Source: Mesorhabditis belari
Lineage: Eukaryota > Nematoda > Chromadorea > Rhabditida > Rhabditidae
DNA: 64,000 nucleotides
Reading direction: 5' to 3'
Assembly: GCA_958450365.1 (NCBI GenBank)
Contig: CAUEEP010000758.1
Span: forward strand, 2,130,565-2,194,564
Shown: in pieces, positions 26,884 through 39,281 of the stretch
Numbering within the stretch: position 1 is the stretch's first letter
How the letters are laid out: each line of letters starts with the position of its first letter
Program-made: the position numbers and the translations under genes
Notes under the pieces: model-generated
What the model was told of the DNA's origin: nothing
The model's database searches: none
Seen by the model: the letters and a program-made list of their open reading frames with translations, nothing else

Positions 26884-28475
26884 ACACCGCTACCGTAATC
26901 CTCACCATCACCGCAAAGCATGTGCAATCCTATAGCTACCGTAATCCCCTCTATTTAGTCACCCTTTAGACTGATGATCTTTGTAAAACACAGGTCAATT
27001 TATAGCTAGGAGGATCAGAAAACAAAAGAAGAAAAAACCCACCACGCCACCCCACTTATATCATTTTTTTGACTACCTCTCCTTTCGCAAAACTTGCATT
27101 TTCTGTAAAATACAGTAACTGATCCACATTTTATTTTACAACAAAAGAATTCTCATTGTTTTAAAATTTTGAATATTTTGAAATATTTTCTCGAATTCTT
27201 CTCACCTAAGGGTACAGTCCATGTGCTACCGGTATCATTTTTTTGTGTTTTTCTTTTTTCTTAAAAATTATATATATAGATGTCATGTGAATTTCTCTCC
27301 TCGAATTGCGCGTTTCCGTTTATTTACGTGTCACTTTGTTTGAAATATTTTCTCATTTTATTTCTGTTTCTGGTTATTATTGTAAATCTCTCGTTTCACC
27401 CTATATAGGCTTTATAGGCTTAGGCTTTCAAGGCTGTTTTTTTGTGAAAAAGACAACGATTTTCCCCTCAATCTTGCTCGTGAAATACTTATATCAAATA
27501 GTGCATATAAAATATTCAATTAACCGCCGTCAATCAGAATGCGTAAAAGTGATCAGCATGAAGTGACAGCATAAAACGCTCACAGTTAGGGAGTGAATGC
27601 TCAAAGATTTTGTAAACTCTTCAGAGTTATTAAATGGAATAAAAATCTTCTTTCAGAGAATCATAGAGCTTTTTAAGATCTTACAGTCAAGAAGTGAATG
27701 CTCAAAGCTTTGTAAGCTCAAACACTGTAAGTACGGTTAGTCGCTAGATGCCTGTTTCCCCTGCATTAGAAGTGTTACACGAACACCTACACTACTGGAC
27801 AATGAAATATCGTATTTGAAAATAGATCATCACTTTCGCGCGTCTGTAACTCCCTTGTCTTTACCCTATTTCTAAATATTAATATTACCATTGTGTAGCC
27901 ATTGAAAAGAGCTTTCAGAAAATGTATAACACTAATAGTTTAAACTCAAAGACAACGGAGTTACAGACGTGCGAAAGTGACGATCGTTTTTCAAATATGA
28001 TATTTCATTGTCCAGTACTGTAGGTACCCAAAAAAGCGACCTGGGCTGGCCCACACACAGCGCGAAATAAATAATTGTTTGTAGTTCAAAAAATAGTTTA
28101 ACTTTGCGATTCAACTTGAACTTGAAAAGCGACTGTGGTGTTTAGAAGAAGAAAATAACCGATTCTCGAGTTTCTTATCTTGAAAATTTCGAAAACAATA
28201 AATTTACCAGTTTTAGGCTGGTTATTGCATCAGCAAAAACATTTATTAACTGAAACTTTCAAATCTGATGCATGTTAATGATCTCCAAATATCTTTTCCG
28301 CACATAATTATAACGTCTATAATCTATAAAACTTTACCCTAGGATTTTCTTTTCTTTCTTTTGTCGCTTGACCTCCTCTTTGATTTTTCTTATCGCTTCT
28401 CTAACCTTTGGTCGGATTGCATGCAGATCCACATATGGCATTACATCAATTGGAAGAGTCTGAAATTAAAAAGAT
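26884..28475. other. Intergenic region downstream of din-1
   Basis: Begins with the din-1 3' UTR, then AT-rich sequence with no convincing exon. Open frames here (for example 27306-27566) lack coding character. Contains one Tc1-like MITE (27788-28022). A short minus-strand frame at 28344-28463, preceded by a TTTCAG acceptor, reads a charged segment ending in KKEKKILG and a stop; I could not join it to a gene. Confidence 0.5.
27788..28022. mobile_element. Tc1/mariner-type MITE, family B copy 1
   Basis: Flanked by TA and bounded by inverted ends containing ACTGGACAATGAAATAT and ATATTTCATTGTCCAGTACT. About 235 bp with no coding capacity. The interior arms (CACTTTCGCGCGTCTGTAAC / GTTACAGACGTGCGAAAGTG) are also inverted. 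Its sister is at 38112-38347. TA flanks and CAGTACTGG-like ends are typical of Tc1/mariner relatives. Confidence 0.8.
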
Positions 28476-28479
28476 TTGA

Positions 28480-28990
28480 AAACCCTCTTCAAAACAAAAA
28501 ATGAACGAGTAAATGAGCAAGATGGTTTGCCGAACAAATGCCGATGTCGTAAAGATGCGGAGATTGAGAATAGAGCGAAATCGGAGAAAAGGCGGATACC
28601 ATCAGAAGTGTGGTCAATCTGGAGAAAGCCGACCGTGACAAAGCAAGAAGAAAACTTAAGAAGCTCGCACGAGAGACTATGACGGCGAAAGAAGATGCAC
28701 CATTGAAGCAGATGATTGACGCGATCGGAGCTGGCACTCGGAGACGATAGAGGAGAAGCGATGAGAGCGATGCAAGAGGAACGGGCCAACCAACTGCCCG
28801 GCGCCAGCGCAAAATACATCGCAAAGAGAAATGTGATGCACTTTTGAAAGAGGAAGTTCCTAGCCAAGTCAAAGTTGGAGACCTCGATGAGGATGCTGAT
28901 GGGAAGTTCCGTCCATGAGTGGTCCCATGGAGCGCTATGGAACATTGGAGAATGGAGAAATGTGGAAAAAAAGGTTTATGGCTGGAAAAT
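28480..28990 (+). pseudogene. Frame-broken coding remnant, probably a retro- or processed pseudogene
   Basis: This 0.5-kb stretch is richer in G and C than its neighbours. It reads as Lys/Glu-rich protein only if the frame is changed several times: an AEIENRAKSEK segment, then SVVNLEKADRDKARRK to MIDAIGAG, then EAMRAMQEERANQLPGASAK, then EEVPSQVKVGDLDEDADG. Stops interrupt between blocks and no introns are evident. That pattern suggests a decayed intronless copy of a gene or element. I do not recognise the parent. The long minus-strand frame over the same bases (28466-28945) is probably a shadow. Confidence 0.45.
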
Positions 28991-29477
28991 TTAATGACCC
29001 AGAAGCGACGGAAAATTAGGAAAACGGAATTTTGGTAATCAAAAATACTAATGTTGGTGCAAAAGTGGGCAAATGGGAAAGTTAATTACAAATCCATCAG
29101 ACTAATCTTATACCTAGATATATGTAGTATTGTCGGATCAATGATAGAATACATAGTCAACTCCTGCCATAATAGGGGAGGTCAAAAACAAGTTTTCGCA
29201 TCTTTGAGCGCATAGTTGAGCGTATCAGCTTCGACAATTTTTGTGACCGGCGTCTTGAATGAGTAGATATCTCAGAGTGAAAAATAGAAATTTGCGTCTT
29301 TACGCGTAAGGTTTTTGGTGAGAGCCGATCACAAGCTACATTTTTATTCTGCATGCATAAAATACTCAATCACCCAAAAATCACATAAATGCAAAAGAAA
29401 TTTACAATAGATACACTAATAAATTCTTATCGCACAAACAAATAATTTATTGTATTCATTGTACATGCTCAAATATT

Positions 29478-32073
29478 TTATTGCTGGTGTTGACGTGAAG
29501 GTGAGAAGAACGAAGAGAACTTGCAAAACCATCCAAACAGTGGAACGCTCTCTTCTGATTCGATAATCGGTGAAGGTCTAGAGTAGAATAATAGGTAATA
29601 ATAGGTACAAGCATATGTGAATTTTTCATGTGTGAATGCTAACACAACTCCCTTATACGGTTTAAACTTCGATTTCACGTTCACCTCATTCTAAACTCCT
29701 AACTTGAATACCGTACATTTTGTGAACAACTCGAAATTTCCGTCTAGTATAGCAAAAACTTACTCAGCACTTGATGCAGTTGGAATAGGAGTGATATGTG
29801 GTGAAGAGAAGGCGTTCTTCTCGTGTTGCGCATTCTTTATTTCATCTTCCTCCTCGTCTAATTCCAGACGTGCTTTTTCATCAACACGAATTGCTTCTTT
29901 CACTTCGAGCTAAATTTGAAGCATTAGTTGTGTAAAGTTTGATGATAAACTCCTCATGCCATGAAGACTAAATTTAGGTAAAAGCACTTAAGTCAAAACA
30001 CACCAATCGAAGCGGCGACAATAGTCCGTCCTCGAGATCGATCTTCGCTTTCTGTGCCCGTTCGGGATTTCCATTCACAGCACGAGGAGACAAAATGAGC
30101 GTTCGGATTGGCGACTCGAGACCAACGACTGGTGCATCATTTTTCTAAAGCACATAATATAATTCAAAACAACATAACTGATCAAACAACATAAACATAA
30201 TTTAGCTCGTAGTAACATAAACCTAATACTACCATTTCTAGATTTATAAATATGTAGGCAATAAGCGTTTTACCTTGTTCAATGAAGTGACATGTCGTTG
30301 CGGGGTGGCGCTTGCAATAGCTGTTCGTGGCACATCAATAAGAAAAATTTCGTCATCTTGTTTCTCTGCTTTCAGTTGACCGATTGGTGAGCTCTCCATA
30401 TTTCCGTGTGCGACATTGTTTGCATCTCTGGACACCTCAATCACCTAAATCATCAAATTTTGATAAATTTGTTCTAAACCACAAACTTCGCGCATGCCAT
30501 TTGCTGCAATGTGGTCACACGATGAGAGCATTTTGATATCCTGCACATGTAACATTACCATCTGACAAAAAAACGTACCCTGCAACCGCTGAGATCACCT
30601 GATGAAACATTTATCTTCTAAAAGAAAAAATCACAATAAAAAATGAAAATCTTACCTTGCACTTAGCAGGCGTCGACTTGTTATGCCCATTGAAGATAAC
30701 TTCGGATAATTTGGCAACAAGACGCGGTCCCTTGTTGCTAAAGTAAAATATATCAAAACATAGATTGCATGATAGTAATTAAACACAAATGAGTATCTAC
30801 TCCTTACGGCGGAATGCTTGATCGGTTGACAATTGGCTTTGCTGGAGAGACTTGAGGCTTAAACGACATCATCGCTGCACGCATCTGTTGTTGAGCAAGA
30901 CGAATACCGGCCACCCGAGTGTCCTAAAAAGAGTAACCAATAGGGAACGAACAAATGAAAAAAGGTAGTCTATTAGAATAAAGCATCATAAAAAATACCG
31001 AATTAAAGAATGGACAATGCTCGGCACCGAGAATCTCCCCGTCATCTCCAAATCCATCGTCATCGTTTTCCGACAAAGATCCGTCCGATGAAGTGTTGTT
31101 CATTTTGCCCAGAAACTCGTCCAATTCTTCCTTGATTTCTTCGGCGTTTAGTCCTAAAAGAATAGCTAATACTATTTCACAAGAGAGTCAGTTGTACCAC
31201 GATGAGCGGCAAGCAGAGTGCGCAATTTTTTGTTCTCGTTGACCAACTCGTGTCGCATCACTTCGCATTCTTCCTAAAATTGCAAACATTTAAAATGTAC
31301 AATTCGAGCCAACTAACCGCATATTCCCTTGCCAACAAGGCTTTGTGCTCCTCTACTCCCAACGCAAGATGCATTCTCTAAAGAAAGCACATATAAAGTT
31401 CGACTTTAAAATTTAACCATATTTGCAACTTTGAGTGCTCGCATCGCTTCAGTGTGAATAACAAGCATCGAGACGAGATCGTTTCTAAAGAAAAACAAAT
31501 GAAATGAATCCCTAATTGCATATCAACAATCAAGAATTCAACCTACTTGTCTCCGTTGATTCCGTCGATAATCTGTTCAGCGTCTTCTCTTGATCGAATA
31601 ACCTCAGCGAAGCCGAATTTTCCGTTGTAGTTTGGGCGTTTGGCATAGGACTTTGCTTTGCGCAGTTCTTTCAACCGAAGGCGTTCCAGGGCTAAAATAT
31701 AGAAGCTAAACTGACATTGTTTCATCAAACTCGTCTAATTTTGACTCTTAAACCAAACTCACCATGCTCGTTCATTCCAACCGCTTGTCCAATCATCATT
31801 AACCCACTCTCCCATTGATCCCATGTCTCTTTGTCGTAACTAAATGCACATTAGCAGATTTAAACAAAGAATGTTCTTACCTCTGGACACTGACGATCTC
31901 CTTGAAATGTAAATGAATAGCCGCTTTTGAGAGCGAGTGCGTGTAATTGTTGTCGAGTACTAAAAATAGAAAATCACAAATTATAAACGTTACAACCGAC
32001 TTTTCAGAATTGACTTGAATGATCGTTGCTTTGGCGGCTCCTTGTCGTGAGTTCCTTGACTTTCTGCTTTCAT
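29478..32073 (-). CDS. Coiled-coil protein of about 526 residues, family uncertain
   Basis: Sixteen exons on the minus strand form a continuous frame: 32001-32073, 31881-31959, 31763-31839, 31547-31691, 31419-31484, 31318-31377, 31198-31273, 30999-31153, 30808-30923, 30656-30737, 30579-30617, 30487-30540, 30274-30444, 30004-30144, 29764-29909 and 29478-29577. It starts MKAESQGTHDKEPPK 17 bp after a TTTCAG acceptor (a likely trans-splice site). The donor of exon 1 (GTCGGT) is weak. The first half is helical and charged, with a coiled-coil-like stretch (EECEVMRHELVNENKKLRTL) near residue 180, then an acidic Ser/Asp segment and a low-complexity second half; it ends SPSRQHQQ. The ENKKLRTLL block recalls SIKE/FGFR1OP2-type coiled coils, but that is only a weak resemblance. 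Function unknown. Confidence 0.72.
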
Positions 32074-33189
32074 CTTTTCGCGGATCGGCTGAAAGTAGAA
32101 AAGTTATTGAAAGTTGTTATGATTAAGTGCATAAAATACTAAAAAATAGCAAGTACAGTGCAAAGACGGTTGTTGGTTGTTAGTTTACTACAAATTGGCA
32201 CCGAATTAAAATCACACGGTAATCTTTAAATTCCCTTGCAAACTTAAAAAACATCTGGTAACTCTCTCTTTAATCGAAATTACTTGAAGGCAAAGGAAAA
32301 AGAATCATACTAGTGATGAAATGAAGAAGTTTTCGATGCTTAAGCATCCAATAAGATGCAATTTCCAATAAACTTCGTACGAAACTTTTTCATAAACAAC
32401 AATCATAAAAGAAGCATCAAACGGGAACGAAAGTTTCGAAGTTTAATTTTTTGTCGAAGAAGCGCAATTGTTCAGGCCAGTAGCGCATTGATGAATAAGT
32501 AGAATCTGCTTTCAGGAGACTTTTCGCTTTATTTGATCGTTAAATGCAAACGTCAAACTTTAGATGTTAATTTTCGCCTGATCTCACCGCCTGATCGCTG
32601 AAGATTTCAGCGTTTCATTCGATTTGCTTTTGATAACAGCAAATTTTTAATGTTTTTATCGTCTATTTCTTGCCAAATTCATCGTTTTTCCTGAAAATCA
32701 TCCTACAGTAATCCCCGTCAAATGTCGCAAGAGAACTGACGTAACTTTAATGAGTTTAAAGTTTCAGTTCAGTTTGAAAAAAAAGGCGAATACCAATTAA
32801 CTTCATTCACTTAGGTCTTTTAGCCGTTGGGCATAGGTAAAAACGAGGGACAACCTTTGCAAAGTGGCCTTTACAATGAACGACTCATTACTTCGAACTT
32901 TCAAAGCTTGTTTCGAATCAAGTACTAAAGACCAGTTTTGGTAATTTACCATGGAACACTTGTACTCGTTGCCTTGAAATGTTTTCAAAATCTAGTTCTA
33001 ACTTTTACTACTGAAATTTCTGCTATGTTCTTGATGTAAATATTGTCTTTGGACAACTTGATGGTGAAAAAAAAGAACTTTACAATCTTGACCTCTTAAA
33101 CGGCAAAAAAATTTCGAAACATTTTTTGATTTAGTGTTGCAAGAAAATGAAGAACTGGCTGTGAATTAGAGAATGTGAGAATTAAATGT

Positions 33190-33457
33190 TACCGTAAATA
33201 CTGTAATAGTACCCCACCCCCTCGTACAGTCGCGTAGTCGCAAAAGTTTTTTAGTATTTCATTTTTTTCAAAGCGCCCGTACTTTCAAAAAATGCCGCTT
33301 TGGTATCAAAAAATAGCCCTGAATTTCAGCTATTTTTTGATACCTAAGCGGGCATTGTAGCATAAACCAGTGTCGAGAAAAACTCGTTCAAAGCTAGACT
33401 ACGCAACACTCCGCACCGTCATTATGGGGGTGGGGTACTATTACAGTATTTACGGTA
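33190..33457. mobile_element. TACCGTAAATACTGTAATAG foldback element, family A copy 1
   Basis: Bounded by perfect inverted ends TACCGTAAATACTGTAATAG. The left arm contains CAGTCGCGTAGTCGC and the right arm CAACACTCCGCACCGTCATT. The centre is an inner hairpin, GGTATCAAAAAATAGC and its inverse. About 268 bp, non-coding. Same structure as the 55085 copy in opposite orientation. Confidence 0.85.
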
Positions 33458-34865
33458 GGAATTCTTGAAAACTAAAAAGATGTGTTTTATTTTCGAAAAC
33501 CTCGGGAAAGGCTGTCAAAAAGCGGCGATGGGTTGTTTTTGGGTTTTCAAACAAGTGCCTAACAAAATTCAGTCTTTCTATTTTAATTTCTGAACCATCA
33601 AACATTATGTTGAGTATTAGAGATCCAAATAGTTTCACTCTGCGTTTTATTTCAAAAAGCTCATCCCCATTTTTAACACCAATGCAAAACTGAGCTATGA
33701 GATTTGGCAGATGCAAATGCCAAATTTCGATTTGATCTGCAAGAGTCACAAGTACCGGAATTTTTCGTGTTCTCTGTTTTTACTCAGTTACTTAGTATCA
33801 TTACTCTGTTTTCCCTTGCCCACAAAGCCAATCATTGCCTCATTTTTGCAAGATTTCTCTGAACATATCTATTTTCTTTTTTTTAAGCATAATTCTCAAG
33901 ATCTTCTTTTCAAATTGGGATGATTATTCGGAAAAGAAATTTCTCGGGAGTTCTTTCAAGGAATGAGTTGTCTTGAAAAGGATCTCTCTCAACAATTCCA
34001 ATTGACATTCCGAAAGAGTCTTGTTGGAAATTGAGGCATTTTTTGGGGGAAATTTTAGTATTCAAGTCCATCAGTTCAAATGTTTCTCGTTTCTCAAAAA
34101 AAATTCTTTGGCAAGTCCGGTTTATTCTTGGACTTTGCGAATCAAATTGTGATCGATTCAAATTTGGGTCACAGACCAAATATTTTGGGGGTTTATTTGC
34201 AGGTGCAAAGTATTTCATTAGCTCAAGAAGTACAGTAGGCTTATCAGGGGTTCTAGGACTTATCAGCGGTTCTAGGACACGGCCTTTCTGGTGCACAAAA
34301 GTCCCCTAATCTCCTGGATATCATTTTCATATAAAATGATGGGAAATGTTGCTTATGATTTGTCGCTCATTCATAATGCTTATCGCTCATTCATCCCATT
34401 GTTTTTATTTCGATTTCACTTAAAATTTCGCCCGTCTGGCCTAAAAAGTCTAAAGTTTAGTTTTTCTTTTGAATTTTTGTAAATTCACGAATTCGTTTGA
34501 CGAATTTGGGCTTGAAATCAGCTTGAAATCAGCTCAGATTTCAAATCGCCGCCCCCGTTCACCCAGGCTCAAAAAAACGAAAAAGCGTAAAGTTTTTCAG
34601 AAAATCTAAAACGCAAACTATGAAAAGAGAATCGGTTTCACTTTTCACATTGAGTTTTTCCCAAAAAGTGAAATTAGCGTTTGTAACCCGAGATATTTGG
34701 CTCGATTTCCCTCATCCAAGGGGATTCGTTTTTAGAATGCAGAGGCAAAGTACCCACACAGACTCGGCTCATGTTGTGCTCATTTTGTGCTCATTTTGTG
34801 GTATGAACTTTAGAAATGGCTAGTGTTCGCTAGAAATCTGATTAGAGTTCTCGGGCTAATAAGTT

Positions 34866-35069
34866 TTCTAAAAGACACCTATTATGGAAAACAATCCTAA
34901 CCAAAATGTTTCAGCTCAATCAGCTCAATTTTGGTATTATTCAATGAGTAATCACAAGGCTCAAATTATCAAAATCAAATTATCAAAATGATATCAAAAT
35001 TAGACTCATTGAATGTAAACTGACGATAGATTACGGTTGTTTTCTAAAATAGGTGTCTTTTATAAAACG
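34866..35069. repeat. Inverted repeat element
   Basis: The end segment TTTCTAAAAGACACCTATTA is matched in reverse near 35043-35066 (TAGGTGTCTTTTATAAAA). The middle also pairs in part (CTCATTGAATG with CATTCAATGAG-like sequence). Confidence 0.6.
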
Positions 35070-35249
35070 ATAGAGAAGCTAGATGATACAGTGCCCACCA
35101 TAGATTAAATTAATGTGTGTTAAAACGTATCTACTTTCGAAAACTCCCGTAATCAAGCCTTTACTTTTATCGAAAATCTGTTTACTTTTAGCAATTCTGA
35201 GAACATGAAACTAAACGTTGACAGACAAAAATGAACCTTTTTGTCAAGA

Positions 35250-35459
35250 TTACGGTAGCTTTCGAAAGTTGGCAGGTTTTAGAAAACGGAAACAAGGCCT
35301 TTCTTTTGAACTAAAATATTTGGAAACCGCATTTAACCCGTCATTTTTTTCATTTTTAATACAACCAGTTCTGCTGTGTCAGCTTTTTTTCATTTTAGTT
35401 CATAGGAAAGGCCTTGTTTCCGTTTTCTAAAATCTGCCAACTTTCGAAAGCTACCGTAA
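35250..35459. repeat. Inverted repeat with TTACGGTAGCTTTCGAAAGT ends
   Basis: Arms of about 67 nt. The left arm runs TTACGGTAGCTTTCGAAAGT to CAAGGCCTTTC and the right arm is its near-exact inverse ending GCTACCGTAA. Diverged single arms of the same repeat occur at 36366, 36990, 39388 and 40975. Confidence 0.8.
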
Positions 35460-35979
35460 ACCAGCTGTGCTGGGCGTCTGTTACGCGGCCACACGGATAT
35501 TCTATCTAGAGGTACTGAGGGCACGTAGCACAAATCTGATTGCAGATTCGGATTCCTCGCCCCCGAAAACCCCCGCGTACAAATTTTTAGCTTTCTAGCT
35601 CACTTCTTTGTAATTTTACGTTAACGTAATTCGTATTGTCGCGTAGGCGTGACAGACGGACGGACGGACTATATTTTTTTGTATATAGTAGATTCTATAC
35701 ATAGTTCAAATGTTTTTTTGTCAATTAGATTTCTGGCTGACAATTTGTTTATTTCGCAAGAATCCGATTTTCTCCGCATTCCAATGTGATATTGGGAGTC
35801 GAAAAACGGAAGTTTTATTCTTTGCCAATCGTACATTCGCAAAGAAAAGTTCCAATAGTTTTAAATAATCTTCAGAATTCAGAAAGATTTAAGAATTCAG
35901 AAAGATTTAGTCTTACAAATTTTCGTTACTCTTTCATTTTTAAACCCGAAATGAGTCGTCTCCATATTTCTAGAGTTCG

Positions 35980-36325
35980 GCAAACAAAACCAAAACCAAA
36001 ACAGACCAAAACCAAAACCAAAACCCAATTTGCATATAAATTAACATGTAAATTTAAAATTGTAAAATGCAAATTTTAATGTAAAATGCAAATTTGCCTT
36101 TCACTTTTTCTCACTCCACAAAATCTCGCGGCCGAAAAAAGGACCAAAACACGACCTCGAAATTTCGAAACAAAAAATAGCCTATGGGATAGATTTTTGG
36201 ACGCTGATTTCAAATCTGCAAGCAGATTTTCGCTAGCTCCTCCCAGTCGCGAGATATTGGCGAGTTTTGGTTAGTTTTGGTTTTGGTTTTGGTTTGTTTT
36301 GGTTTTGGTTAAGTTTTGTTTTCCG
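35980..36325. repeat. CCAAAA / GGTTTT-bounded inverted element
   Basis: A block of CCAAAA repeats (35985-36030) faces a block of GGTTTT repeats (36262-36312) across about 230 bp. The unit is not the nematode telomere repeat TTAGGC. The interior shows no coding sequence. Confidence 0.55.
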
Positions 36326-36365
36326 AAGTCTACATATTTCTATAACAAATCCTTGAGACTAAAGA

Positions 36366-36456
36366 TTTTATTGTCAAGATTACGGTAGCTTCCGGAAGTT
36401 GGCAGGTTTTTAGAAGTTCTTAAAATTCAGCCAAATCCAATAAACAATTAGAATCT
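36366..36456 (+). repeat. Direct repeat, copy 1, left of the minisatellite
   Basis: About 90 bp with TTATTGTCAAGATTACGGTA and CAGCCAAATCCAATAAACAA, nearly identical to 36990-37080. Confidence 0.8.
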
Positions 36457-36713
36457 GGTAGTGGGCGAGTACAAAGTTTTTTTTGTCAAGAAAAGCCCCA
36501 TTTTCAGAGCACAATTGCCATAACTCGCCAATTGCCATAAATAAAAATACCAATTTCAAGTGAATGAGTTGTGGGAAATTCTTGTGAGTTCGGGTTTTGT
36601 AAATAAGATTGAAAATTGAAATTTGAAAAGTTCTATTGAAATGATGTCTGATGTTTTTTTTCTGGAGTTGAGTGGAGACTTATTTAGACTCCGGTATCGA
36701 AGTTTGAACAAAC

Positions 36714-36855
36714 GCACTAACCTCAGCACTAACCTCAGCACTAACCTCAGCACTAACCTCAGCACTAACCTCAGCACTAACCTCAGCACTAACCTCAGCA
36801 CTAACCTCAGCACTAACCTCAGCACTAACCTCAGCACTAACCTCAGCACTAACCT
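36714..36855 (+). repeat. 12-bp minisatellite GCACTAACCTCA, about 11.8 copies
   Basis: The units are essentially identical over 142 bp, and because the period is divisible by three all frames stay open: TNLS repeats on the plus strand and RLVL repeats on the minus strand. The frames around it (36623-36880 plus, 36556-36960 minus) are explained by the repeat and are not called as genes. Confidence 0.92.
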
Positions 36856-36989
36856 ATCTAGTCGCTTGTCTATGAAATAGCTAATTTTTTCAGTTTTCCC
36901 CAACCAATCACCAGATTCTTTTTGACTAAAGATTCCTGTGGAACAAATTATTTCAAACAATCACGATTTTCATATTTTCGATTTTCACG

Positions 36990-37080
36990 ATTTTATTGTC
37001 AAGATTACGGTAGCTTTCGGAAGTTGGCAGGTTTTTAGAAGTTCTTAAAATTCAGCCAAATCCAATAAACAATTAGAAAC
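36990..37080 (+). repeat. Direct repeat, copy 2, right of the minisatellite
   Basis: Nearly identical to 36366-36456. The pair brackets the minisatellite at about 260 bp and 135 bp distance and could reflect one larger element or a segmental duplication. Confidence 0.8.
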
Positions 37081-38111
37081 TGGGGAGTATAAATTTTTTT
37101 TTGTCACGAAAAGCCACATTTTCTAATAACATATTTTAAAATAACTTTTCATATTAACCAAAAGAACTTTAAGCGTTTTTCAAAGCAATTTATCTTCAGT
37201 CAAGACCAATACAAGTCCAGTCAGTCAGTCACCAAGTCTAGTACATCGTACAGTTTAGTGCACTTTAGCTTCGTTTCTCCAACTTTCTCATTGATCATCT
37301 CTACTTTTAGATGCTCTGGTGAAGAAATTTACGTGGATTAGCCATGCATTCACCCAATAATTTCAACAACTTGACAATTGTGTAATTAACTTGATGTAAC
37401 TTGCTGGTTAACCTTGTAGCCATTTTGAGAGCATCTTTTAGAAAACACTTTACTCGTCAAGAGCACAGTTGACTTTAAACCCTTGAAGGCCTTATAAGCG
37501 CTTGTTTTAAATTGATAGAACTTTAACCGTTTTTCAAAGCAACTTATCTTAAGTCAAGACCAATCCAAGTCTAGACTTCAACCCCATTCCCCCCATTTTC
37601 TCATTAATCATTTCTATTCTTCTGTAATCCCTTTCAAACACTAATTAGATCGTCCCATTATCTTAAAATCAGCAAAAACTTTCAAAAATTTTCCAAAAAA
37701 AAGTTCTCTTTTATCTTTTGTTTACTATGCCATCACTAACTGAATCAGTCATTAATCCGGGATTTTCTCGGGTACAAGACACAGAATTTTTGAATGACTT
37801 CATTTTGAAACATTTTAACTTGCTTATCCAAATGATCAAAGCAAGAATGTTACTGATTTAAAGCCAAAATTCAAACGATTCTTGTGCTGAATTCAGGTAA
37901 AGAGTGGCTTGTTTTTGCTTTAGCCTGCCTTTTTAGGAAATTTTTTTCAAAAAAATACATTTTCAATCTGTTTCAAGATTTGAAAAGCAACCTCTAATGG
38001 AAAAATGATTTGCGCATTTTTTTCATAATCTGACGGGATCGGCTGTTTCCATTTTGTGTCCCCGCGGCGATAATCTAAATTTATAACAAATGAACATCAT
38101 TTTTACAGTAC

Positions 38112-38347
38112 TACAGCACTGGACAATGAAATATGATATTTGAAAAACGATCGTCACTTTCGCGCGTCTGTAACTCCGTTGTCTTTGAGTTTAAACTATT
38201 AGTGTTATACATTTTCTGAAAGCTCTTTTCAAGGACTACACAATGGCAATATTAATATTTAGAAATGCGGTAAAGACAAAAGAGTTACAGACGCGCGAAA
38301 GTGACGATCTTTTTTTCAAATATAATATTTCATTGTCCAGTAGTGTA
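38112..38347. mobile_element. Tc1/mariner-type MITE, family B copy 2
   Basis: TA-flanked, with ends CAGCACTGGACAATGAAATA and ATTTCATTGTCCAGTAGTG. The interior matches the 27788 copy in reverse orientation, including CACTTTCGCGCGTCTGTAAC. Confidence 0.8.
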
Positions 38348-39015
38348 TGTGCACTCATTATGCTCCAGCTCTACCATTTAAACTCTTTCCCAGTTTGTAA
38401 ACTTTTCTAATAAAGGAAATACAATGCTTGCAAAGTTTTGCTGAATATAATTCTTAAAAGCGACATGTACAAAACTCAGAAGTCTTATATTTTTCCGTTT
38501 TTTTTTGTGAGTACAGCAGGCCTCACTCATTTCCTCCTTCACCCCAACAAATTCCCTCGAAACGACTCAACAAAAACTTCTCTTTTTTTCGTTTTCTCAT
38601 TGAATAAGTGTTCTTTTACATATTTCTTTTCCAAATAATTAGTTGAAATAGGAAAAGAATGGAAAAAAAAATTTTGACTTTTCCCTTCACCGTATTTCCC
38701 TTGGGGAATCCCTCGCCAACAAATTTCCCCTCAAAACACAATAACCTTAACGTTTTTGTGGAAACTCAATGGAAATGACTAAAGTCTTTTCCCTTTTTTT
38801 TGTGCTGAACTTATCTAGAAGAAAATTTTTACTGATATTGTTGAAGTACTGGTGTTTAAGGAGTGCTTTTTTTTGTATTAAGATTGTAAAATCTTAAAAC
38901 TAATGGAAATTTAGTGTAAAAAGCTATACATAGCTCACAGATTTATTGAAAATTTTTGAATTTGAAAGGGTTTTTTAGTTTTTTTAGGTTCGCATTCAGC
39001 TAGATCTCTAAAACT

Positions 39016-39281
39016 TACCGTAAATACTGTAATAGTACCCCCCCATAATGACGGTGCGGAGCGTTGCGTAGTCTAGCTTTGAACGAGTTTTTCTCGACAC
39101 TGGTTTATGCTACAATGCGCGCTTAGGTATCAAAAAATAGCCCTGAATTTCAGCTATTTTTTGATACCTAAGCGCGCATTGTAGCTTAAACCAGTGTCAA
39201 GAAAAACGCGTTCAAAGCTAGACTACGCAACACTCCGCACCGTCATTATGGGGGTGGGGTCCAATTACAGTATTTACGGTA
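39016..39281. mobile_element. Family A foldback element copy 2, symmetric form
   Basis: The same 20-nt ends as 33190, but both arms carry the AATGACGGTGCGGAG...CTAGACTACGCAACACTCCG sequence, so the element is close to a full palindrome. The central hairpin GGTATCAAAAAATAGC is shared. Confidence 0.85.

Noticed and set aside
28466..28945. 159-codon minus-strand frame
   Set aside because: It overlaps the plus-strand frame-broken remnant, whose blocks look more protein-like; no splice sites or motif support the minus frame.
35985..36312. CCAAAA/GGTTTT runs as internal telomere sequence
   Set aside because: The nematode telomere unit is TTAGGC; these runs differ and form an inverted repeat instead.
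36556..36960. Minus-strand frame of 134 codons with RLVL repeats, and the matching plus-strand TNLS frame
   Set aside because: Entirely produced by the 12-bp minisatellite, which keeps all frames open.
37968..37975. CTGTTTCA, the motif upstream of many nematode 21U-RNAs
   Set aside because: A single 8-mer without the expected context; expected by chance in 64 kb.
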